Shown piece after piece: positions 1-5,066 of a DNA stretch of 7,540 nt. Positions within the stretch are counted from its first letter, which is position 1. Each line of letters opens with the position of its first letter. The stretch spans positions 1-7,540 of the forward strand of contig JABMRL010000051.1 in the NCBI GenBank assembly GCA_013202615.1. The letters run 5' to 3'. The DNA comes from Dehalococcoidia bacterium. GTDB lineage: Bacteria; Chloroflexota; Dehalococcoidia; Dehalococcoidales; RBG-16-60-22. Below the pieces are notes generated by a model that had not been told where the DNA came from, made no database searches, and saw only the letters and a program-made list of their open reading frames with translations. Made by a program: the position numbers and the translations under genes.

Positions 1-702
1 GTAATGAAAAATGCTGGCTGCCAGCACGGCATCCGCCTTGCCGGCAATGAGCGCGTGGTAAAGGTCTTCCATCGACCCGGCGCCACCGCTGGCGATAACC
101 GGCACGGTAACGGCTTCCGAGATGACACGGGTGAGGTCAATGTCATAGCCGGCACGGTGGCCATCGGCGTCAATGCTGGTCAGCAGTATTTCACCCGCTC
201 CCATTTCAACGGCACGCACTGCCCAATCAACGGCGTCCATACCTGATGGCTGGTGGCCGCTGTGCGTATAGACCTCCCACCTGGGTCTGGGATTGTTCTC
301 CAGGCGCTTGGCATCTATGGCCACGACGATGCACTGGCTGCCGAATTTTTCGGCTCCCTCCGATATCAGCTCTGGGGTAAGAACCGCTGCCGTGTTGATA
401 GAAACCTTATCCGCACCTGCTTTCAGCAGGCGGCGCATGTCATCGGTAGTGCGCAGGCCGCCGCCGACGGTAAGCGGGATAAACACCTGCTCCGAAATGC
501 GCTCTACCACGTCCACCAGCGTATCACGGCCCTCCGGCGTGGCACTGATATCGAGAAAGACCAGTTCATCAGCGCCCTGCTGGTAATAGAAGGCAGCCAG
601 TTCTACGGGGTCGCCGGCGTCACGCAACTGGATAAAGCTCGTACCCTTGACTACCCGCCCGTCTTTGACATCGAGGCAGGGAATAATGCGTTTAGTAAGC
701 AT
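1..702 (-). CDS. hisF: Imidazole glycerol phosphate synthase cyclase subunit HisF (3' end cut by window edge)
   Basis: HisF is the (beta/alpha)8-barrel cyclase of histidine biosynthesis. It uses ammonia channelled from HisH to convert PRFAR to imidazole glycerol phosphate and AICAR in the cytoplasm. The minus-strand reading starts at ATG 702-700 and gives 234 open codons before the window ends; the family is about 250 residues, so roughly 20 C-terminal residues are missing. It opens [20 protein letters not shown], with catalytic Asp11. The second catalytic Asp, D130, lies in VAIDAKR. The phosphate-binding glycines are visible in VGGGLR (residues 79-84) and in [16 protein letters not shown] ribosome site (718-713) lies about 10 bases upstream of the start. 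The gene follows hisH on the same strand with a 49-base gap, so the two are probably cotranscribed. Identification is secure from motifs; only the C-terminus is unseen. Confidence 0.97.
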   Translation of the reverse strand, partial: MLTKRIIPCLDVKDGRVVKGTSFIQLRDAGDPVELAAFYYQQGADELVFLDISATPEGRDTLVDVVERISEQVFIPLTVGGGLRTTDDMRRLLKAGADKVSINTAAVLTPELISEGAEKFGSQCIVVAIDAKRLENNPRPRWEVYTHSGHQPSGMDAVDWAVRAVEMGAGEILLTSIDADGHRAGYDIDLTRVISEAVTVPVIASGGAGSMEDLYHALIAGKADAVLAASIFHY

Positions 703-751
703 AGGAAATCATCTCCTCGCCGTTAGCCATGCTGCCCCTTTTTTTTGCCGA

Positions 752-1372
752 TTACGGGCTTTTCCCGGACAGCCCATGCCGGAAAAAATTGTCGTACATT
801 TTCAGTCCGAGCTCGCCGCTCTTTTCCGGATGGAACTGCGTCGCCAGCAGATTGCCACGCGCGATGACACTGCCCATGGTGACCCCGTATTCTGTTTCAC
901 CGACTACCAGAGATTTGTCCTCTGGCTCACCGTAATAGCTGTGCACGAAGTAAAAATTCGATTTATCGGGGATGCCTTCAAATACCGGGTGGCTCGTGCG
1001 CTGCTTTACCTGATTCCACCCCATATGGGGTACTTTCTGTCCGTCGGGCAGTTTTTTCACACGGCCGGCGATAACCCCGAGACAGTCATGTCCGCCGCCT
1101 TCCTCGGTACTGGTGAAGAGCACCTGCAGCCCGATACAGACACCGAAGAAAGGCCGGTTGTCGGCAATGAACTGCTTTATCGGGTCTACCAGCCCCAGGT
1201 TCCGGAGGCTTTTCATGGTATCTCCGGCAGCACCAACGCCGGGCAGAATAACCACTTGAGCCTTTTGTACGTCACCGGCACGGCTGGTTATCTTTGGCTG
1301 ATAGCCCAGTGTAGTGATGGCATTGGCCACACTGCGCAGGTTTCCGGCACCGTAATCAATTACTGCAATCAT
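752..1372 (-). CDS. hisH: Imidazole glycerol phosphate synthase glutaminase subunit HisH
   Basis: HisH is the class I glutamine amidotransferase subunit of imidazole glycerol phosphate synthase. It hydrolyses glutamine and passes ammonia to HisF. The 206-residue product matches the usual length of about 200. The start is typical (MIAVIDYGAGNLRSV). PGVGA (residues 44-48) belongs to the oxyanion region. The nucleophile is Cys79 in GVCIGLQ, and the other triad members are His181 and Glu183 in QFHPEKSG. The VPHMGWN motif (114-120) is also present. The purine-rich stretch AAGAGAGATAGCA just before ATG 1372-1370 can serve as ribosome site. It is the first gene of its unit and is followed directly by hisF; hisA, which often lies between them, is not here. 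The gene is intact with no missing key residue. Confidence 0.97.
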   Translation of the reverse strand: MIAVIDYGAGNLRSVANAITTLGYQPKITSRAGDVQKAQVVILPGVGAAGDTMKSLRNLGLVDPIKQFIADNRPFFGVCIGLQVLFTSTEEGGGHDCLGVIAGRVKKLPDGQKVPHMGWNQVKQRTSHPVFEGIPDKSNFYFVHSYYGEPEDKSLVVGETEYGVTMGSVIARGNLLATQFHPEKSGELGLKMYDNFFRHGLSGKSP

Positions 1373-1405
1373 TGCTATCTCTCTTATTTCATCAAGGATG
1401 TCTCT

Positions 1406-1434
1406 ATTTTACTGTTATTTTCACACTGTTTAAA
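1406..1434 (-). promoter_or_regulatory. Candidate sigma70-type promoter of hisH-hisF
   Basis: Read on the minus strand, a -35 box TTTAAA (1434-1429, 4 of 6 consensus bases) is followed after 17 bases by a -10 box TAAAAT (1411-1406, 5 of 6). The implied start of transcription lies near 1399, giving a leader of about 27 bases before the hisH ATG. Spacing is ideal but the -35 box is weak, so this is a plausible site only. Confidence 0.4.
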
Positions 1435-1506
1435 GTTTCTGCGTTAATATTAAGCTAAAATCATCGCTCAATTCCAGCAAGGCATTTCAGATTGAAAGAA
1501 GTTATA

Positions 1507-2442
1507 ATGGTAAAGATTGCTGGATTAACCGGGCATGAAAAAGTGCTAAAGAGAACGAAGACCATTATCGCTTGTATATTGGCGACCGGGCTGATGTTTG
1601 CCGTCCTGTCCTGTGCCCCTGAAGAGGAAGAGGACGAAAGGGTGGGGGTGGTGGTAACGGTTCTGCCGCAGGCCGAGTTTGTGGAAAATGTGGGCGGGGA
1701 AAAGGTCAGCGTGACGGTTCTGGTGCCGCCGGGGGCAAGCCCTCATACCTATGAACCCAAGCCGGCGCAGATGGCGGCACTGGCTGAGGCGGAAATGTAT
1801 GCCAAGGTGGGCTCGGGGGTAGAATTCGAGCTTGTCTGGCTGGACAAACTGATTGCGGCCAATAAAGGAATGACAGTGGTAGATTGCTCGAAAGGGACGG
1901 AGCTTCAGGAAATAGAGACAGAGGGCGAACATGAGGGAGAGCACGAAAATCACAGCCGTCTGGACCCTCATATCTGGATGTCTCCGCTGAATGCACAGAT
2001 AATGGTGCGTAACATCTGCGATGGGCTGGTTGAAGTGGACCCGGGAAACAGTGGCTATTACGAGCAGAACAGGGACGACTATCTGCAGCAGCTGACTGAA
2101 ATCGACCGTAAAATGAGAGACGGCCTGGCAGAGGTGAAAAATCGGCGGTTTATGGTCTACCACCCGGCGTTCGGCTATTTTGCCAGCGAATATAACCTGG
2201 AAATGATAGCCATTGAAGAGGAAGGGAAGGAGCCCACCGCGGCCAGCTTGGTGCGCCTCATCGAAAAGGCAAAGGCGCATGATATCAAAGTTATCTTTGC
2301 CGAGCCGCAATTTAACCCGAAGAGCGCTGAGGTCATTGCCGAGGCAATCGGCGGCAGAGTGGTGCTGATTGACCCGCTGGCCAGGGATTACATCGGCAAT
2401 CTGCGGCTCATCCTGAGTGAAATGCTCCCGGTTATGGAGTGA
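1507..2442 (+). CDS. TroA/ZnuA-type metal ABC transporter substrate-binding lipoprotein
   Basis: This is a cluster A-I periplasmic-type binding protein (ZnuA/TroA family) that captures Zn(II) or Mn(II) outside the membrane for an ABC importer. Numbered from ATG 1507 (311 residues), a basic N-terminus and hydrophobic segment end in VLSC with lipid-anchor Cys36, followed by a very acidic stretch. The four expected metal ligands are visible: His80 (PHTYEPKP), His155 (DPHIWMSP), His219 (YHPAFGYF) and Asp289 (DPLARDY). A short His/Glu-rich loop (EGEHEGEHENH) precedes the second ligand, a feature typical of zinc-binding members. ATG 1507 is preferred over an in-frame TTG at 1492 because GAAAGAAG lies 5 bases before it. 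No cognate permease or ATPase gene is adjacent, so it is an orphan here. The metal cannot be fixed from sequence alone; zinc is favoured by three His plus one Asp and the His-rich loop. Confidence 0.9.
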   Translation: MVKIAGLTGHEKVLKRTKTIIACILATGLMFAVLSCAPEEEEDERVGVVVTVLPQAEFVENVGGEKVSVTVLVPPGASPHTYEPKPAQMAALAEAEMYAKVGSGVEFELVWLDKLIAANKGMTVVDCSKGTELQEIETEGEHEGEHENHSRLDPHIWMSPLNAQIMVRNICDGLVEVDPGNSGYYEQNRDDYLQQLTEIDRKMRDGLAEVKNRRFMVYHPAFGYFASEYNLEMIAIEEEGKEPTAASLVRLIEKAKAHDIKVIFAEPQFNPKSAEVIAEAIGGRVVLIDPLARDYIGNLRLILSEMLPVME

Positions 2443-2535
2443 TGGCGATACCTGAAAAAGTGCCGGCTAATCTGTTCTCAAAACGAAGAAACGTGGTAAT
2501 ATAAAATTTAGATTACAAAGATGGAGGACTACCCC

Positions 2536-2709
2536 GTGGAAAATGAACTGGAGGAAAAGATAAAGTCATCGCTGGTGGAGGGCCAACTGCCCTGCGCCGT
2601 CGCTTTCAAGATTGCCAAGGAGCTGAAAGTCAGCCCCCGTGACGTCGGTGATGCCGCCAATCGACTATCGGTCAAACTAAGCGGCTGTCAGCTGGGGTGC
2701 TTTCCCTAA
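2536..2709 (+). CDS. Small HTH-like protein with C-terminal CxxxC, function unknown
   Basis: This 57-residue protein starts at GTG 2536. That start is chosen because a perfect GGAGG (2523-2527) lies 8 bases upstream; an in-frame ATG at 2521 overlaps this ribosome site and would add only five residues. Residues 21-48 (from AVAFKIAKEL through DVGDAANRL) read like a helix-turn-helix or winged-helix half: an Ala/Leu helix, a KVSP turn, then a second helix. Three cysteines are present: Cys20 in LPC, and Cys51 and Cys55 in the terminal CQLGCFP. Such a small basic/amphipathic fold with a CxxxC tail could bind DNA or a metal, but no function is established from what can be seen. It stands alone between the metal-binding lipoprotein (94 bases upstream) and the DUF4349 gene (61 bases downstream), on the same strand. 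I know no gene name for it. Confidence 0.75.
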   Translation: MENELEEKIKSSLVEGQLPCAVAFKIAKELKVSPRDVGDAANRLSVKLSGCQLGCFP

Positions 2710-3280
2710 ATGATAACCTTTTGCTCTTGATTTCGTTTTATATTCTGAATAGAGCAACCAGGGGGTTTTTATGAAAAGATTATTTATAGTTTCGGCTTTA
2801 ATAATGCTGGCCGTGGCGTTAATTGCCTGTGCCGCACCTGCTCCAGCGCCAGCCCCGGCGCCTGTACCGATGCCCGCACCGAGACCAGCCGCATCCGCAC
2901 CTGCCCCGTCGATTGTGATACCGGGAGTACCGTCCGAGGGGAAAGACGGTGGGATGATTGTGGAAACACCGCCCATGGCACCAGCCCCGGCACCAACGCC
3001 ATCACCGGTGAACGGAAATGATACATCCATTGATACCGACCGCATGATAATACGCACCGCCAACATGCAGCTGGTGGTGGATGATGTCCGCGACACCATA
3101 GATAAAATCACACAACTTGCTCAGGACCAGGAAGGCTATGTGGTCAATTCCAGCAGCTGGAAAGAGGGGGAGCGCGTTGTCGGGCAGATTACCATACGTG
3201 TGCCGTCAGTGGATTTCGACTATGCAATGAGCATTTTACGCAGCCTGGCCGTGGAGGTGAACTCCGAGACCACGTCCAGC

Positions 3281-3283
3281 TAG
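3281..3283 (+). other. In-frame amber (TAG) codon inside the DUF4349 gene
   Basis: The codon order is TCC AGC TAG GAT GTT ACC, so the family motif DVTEEYVDLEA follows the stop in the same frame with no indel. A single C-to-T change from CAG (Gln) would create it. In the intact family this spot is usually a polar residue just before the DVT motif (from memory of the family). The gene itself ends in TAG, as do pncC and the 104-residue gene, so TAG is an ordinary stop here. Confidence 0.9.
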
Positions 3284-3517
3284 GATGTTACCGAGGAATA
3301 TGTTGACCTTGAAGCGACGCTCCGCACTTTAGAGACTACCTATGAACAACTTGATAAACTTATGGATAAGGCGGAGAGAGTAGAGGACATTCTTGATATT
3401 CAGCGCGAGCTGTCCAGAGTGCAGCAGGACATTGAGCGGACCAGGGGACGTATGCAGTATTTAGAGCGTACTTCGGCTATGTCGCTCATCACGGTCTTGC
3501 TGGAGCAGTCCAAGCTG

Positions 3518-3760
3518 GAGGTTAAGTTCAGCGCCAGCACGACAACGGTGAAAGAAGGGGAGCAGATTAGGTTTTACAGTGATGTGGGTGGTGGCATCGC
3601 GCCGTACAGCTGGGAGTGGGACTTCGGCGATGGCAATACCAGCACCGACAACAACCCAAGTCATAAATACAAGTCAAAGGGAACCTATACCGTTACCATG
3701 ACGGTGACCGATGACCGTGGCAACCAGGATATAGAGAAGAGGAGTGAATACATCACGGTA
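3518..3760 (+). other. PKD domain coding segment within the DUF4349 gene
   Basis: The segment encodes one immunoglobulin-like PKD domain, with the diagnostic order WDFGDG, then HKY, then GTYTVTMTVTD and a final YITV strand. It sits between the last DUF4349 strand (SLITVLLEQ) and the C-terminal membrane helix, so it would lie outside the cell next to the membrane. PKD domains usually mediate protein or carbohydrate contacts; the ligand here is unknown. Confidence 0.85.
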
Positions 3761-3954
3761 CTGCCCGGCTGGAGTGCAGGCAGCGTCGTTGGTGGCGCCT
3801 GGAGTGGGCTCGTTACCTTCGGGCGGGCGCTGGCCAATATTCTCATCTGGCTCGGCATTTTCAGCCCGGTATGGATAGTAATCGGCGTGATACTGTATTT
3901 CGCCTGGTGGCGCCGCCGAAAGAAGCGCGCCGGACAAAAAGGAGAGTAGCGGGT

Positions 3955-4740
3955 ATGAACCTGTCCCGATTTTCCCTGGAAGGTAAGGTGGCGCTGGTCA
4001 CCGGAGGCAGCAGAGGCATCGGCCGCGCCATCGCGCTGGCCTTTGCCGATGCCGGCGCCAACGTCGCCATCAGCGGCCGGAAGCTCCCTGACCTGGAAGC
4101 AGTGGCCGAGGAGCTCAAGCAGAAGGGCGTAAAAAGTTTGGCGGTGGCCAGCCATATTGCCAGGGGCGAGGAGTCTAAGGCTCTGGTGGACAGGGTAAAA
4201 GGGGAGTGGGGGAAAATAGACATCCTGGTCAACAATGCCGGCACCAATCCGTACGCCGGGCCACTGCTGGAGGCCGAAGAATGGGCCTGGGACGCGACCA
4301 TGAATGTCAACCTCAAGGGGCCGTTTTTACTGAGCCAGCTGGTCGCTGGCGTGATGAAAGAGCAGGGTGGCGGCAGCATTGTTAATATCGCCTCGATTAT
4401 GGGCATAGCTCCCAGCGAGCTTGGCTTTTACAGTGTGACCAAAGCGGGCCTGATTATGCTCACACGGGTCCTGGCCAAAGAGTGGGGCCAGTACAAAATC
4501 AGGGTGAATGCAATCGCCCCGGGTGTGGTCAAGACCAGGCTGAGCGAGGCACTGTGGAAGGACCCGGTGAAGAGTGAGGTGGCGGCAAAAAGCAAGGCGC
4601 TGGGCTATATCGGGGTGCCTGAGGACATTGCCGGGACGGCGCTTTTTCTCGCCTCCGATGCCTCCAGCTACGTTACCGGGGAAGTCATCGTCGTTGACGG
4701 CGGTGAGCTCGTCGGGCCGGCACCGGATTACGGGGCCTGA
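3955..4740 (+). CDS. SDR-family NAD(P)-dependent oxidoreductase
   Basis: This is a classical short-chain dehydrogenase/reductase of 261 residues, a cytoplasmic Rossmann-fold enzyme that oxidises an alcohol or reduces a ketone. The nucleotide-binding TGGSRGIG motif is at residues 16-23. NNAG is at 93-96 and the catalytic Asn is in NVNLKG (N119). The catalytic triad is Ser147, Tyr159 and Lys163 (YSVTK). PG (189-190) and the terminal VVDGG (247-251) are standard. A GRK after the second strand (41-43) suggests NADP(H) rather than NAD(H). The start is ATG 3955: a GGAG (3941-3944) precedes it and the protein then begins just before the first strand. Upstream codons open in this frame from 3871 overlap the DUF4349 gene and are not used. 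It begins 5 bases after the DUF4349 stop, so translation may be coupled to that gene and affected by its amber codon. Substrate unknown; it resembles FabG- or glucose-dehydrogenase-like SDRs. Confidence 0.95.
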   Translation: MNLSRFSLEGKVALVTGGSRGIGRAIALAFADAGANVAISGRKLPDLEAVAEELKQKGVKSLAVASHIARGEESKALVDRVKGEWGKIDILVNNAGTNPYAGPLLEAEEWAWDATMNVNLKGPFLLSQLVAGVMKEQGGGSIVNIASIMGIAPSELGFYSVTKAGLIMLTRVLAKEWGQYKIRVNAIAPGVVKTRLSEALWKDPVKSEVAAKSKALGYIGVPEDIAGTALFLASDASSYVTGEVIVVDGGELVGPAPDYGA

Positions 4741-4741
4741 G

Positions 4742-5056
4742 CTAGCTTTTGGTGGAGGAAAGGGATTTTACCTTCTGTATTACCTGAGCGGCTAATTCTT
4801 CCTCGGCGAACGGCACTAGGTCAACCGTTGCCCCGGCCATTACAACGCAGTGCTCGGCTCTTTTGCGGACGCGCTTTTTGTCGCCGCAGGCCTTGAGGCA
4901 GCCGCACAGGATGACCATAACGTCTATGGCTTTGCTTCTTCGTGAAACAACATTGATATCGGGCGCTTCCTGAAGCGCCTCTTCTATCTTCTGGCCAATG
5001 TCGGCAAGCTCAATCTCAGGATTACATGAGCCGCAGTATTTGACTGCCACCTTCAT
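4742..5056 (-). CDS. Small cysteine-rich protein downstream of the AbfD-like gene
   Basis: This 104-residue protein is not of a named family known to me. It opens MKVAVKYCGSCNPE, with Cys8 and Cys11 as a CxxC pair. A hydrophobic strand (DVMVIL) then leads into CGCLKACG, with Cys51, Cys53 and Cys57, and Cys70 lies in EHCVVM. The alternating strand/helix pattern suggests a small alpha/beta fold with the cysteine groups on neighbouring loops, fit for binding metal or an iron-sulfur cluster, or for thiol chemistry; this is inference. It starts 10 bases after the stop of the AbfD-like gene on the same strand (weak ribosome site CCGAGA before ATG 5056), so it is probably cotranscribed and may serve that enzyme, for example in cluster assembly or electron supply. 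It ends with TAG one base from the convergent SDR stop. Confidence 0.8.
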   Translation of the reverse strand: MKVAVKYCGSCNPEIELADIGQKIEEALQEAPDINVVSRRSKAIDVMVILCGCLKACGDKKRVRKRAEHCVVMAGATVDLVPFAEEELAAQVIQKVKSLSSTKS

Positions 5057-5066
5057 TCTCGGTTAT

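Larger units (their letters stand above)
2771..3949 (+). pseudogene. DUF4349 lipoprotein with inserted PKD domain, interrupted by in-frame amber codon
   Basis: One 392-codon reading frame runs here, broken only by TAG at 3281-3283 (codon 171). The 5' part starts at ATG 2771 after AGGGGG. It has a lipoprotein signal ending LIAC (Cys20), an Ala/Pro-rich linker (residues 21-47 and again near 70-77), then the DUF4349 start (RMIIRTANMQL, about 91-101). After the stop the same frame continues at once with DVTEEYVDLEA, the characteristic DUF4349 segment, into a helical coiled-coil region (172-236). It then carries a PKD domain (about 250-330; WDFGDG, HKY, GTYTVTMTV) and a C-terminal membrane segment (about 350-379) followed by WWRRRKKR. 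DUF4349 proteins are uncharacterised envelope proteins; the PKD insertion is unusual. No further lesion occurs, so this is a recent nonsense mutation, a sequencing error, or readthrough. The internal ATG 3362 has no ribosome site. Translated products would be 170 residues, or 392 if suppressed. Confidence 0.82.

Noticed and set aside
1492..1506. TTG 1492 as start of the metal-binding lipoprotein
   Set aside because: ATG 1507 has a better placed purine-rich site, and the five extra residues add nothing to the signal peptide.
1503..1508. Perfect TATAAT as a -10 box
   Set aside because: It overlaps the ATG of the lipoprotein gene and has no -35 box at the right distance; transcription from it would lose the start codon.
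1546..2310. Long minus-strand open frame opposite the metal-binding lipoprotein
   Set aside because: The real plus-strand gene has all family motifs; the antisense product is rich in His/Arg with no recognisable domain.
2677..3111. Gly/Ala-rich open frame on the minus strand
   Set aside because: It is the antisense shadow of the Ala/Pro-rich linker of the DUF4349 lipoprotein and contains only low-complexity repeats.
3281..3283. Genome-wide recoding of TAG (for example pyrrolysine) as explanation for the internal amber
   Set aside because: TAG ends three other frames here (DUF4349 3' end, pncC, the 104-residue gene) with only two or three further sense codons possible after two of them. Pyrrolysine is normally confined to methylamine methyltransferases, and no pyl gene is visible.
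3362..3949. Independent gene starting at ATG 3362
   Set aside because: No ribosome site precedes this ATG, and the conserved DUF4349 sequence continues upstream of it in the same frame right up to the amber codon.
3871..3954. Longer SDR N-terminus from an upstream ATG at 3871
   Set aside because: It overlaps the DUF4349 coding region, is Arg-rich and unlike SDR N-termini, while ATG 3955 gives the standard start.
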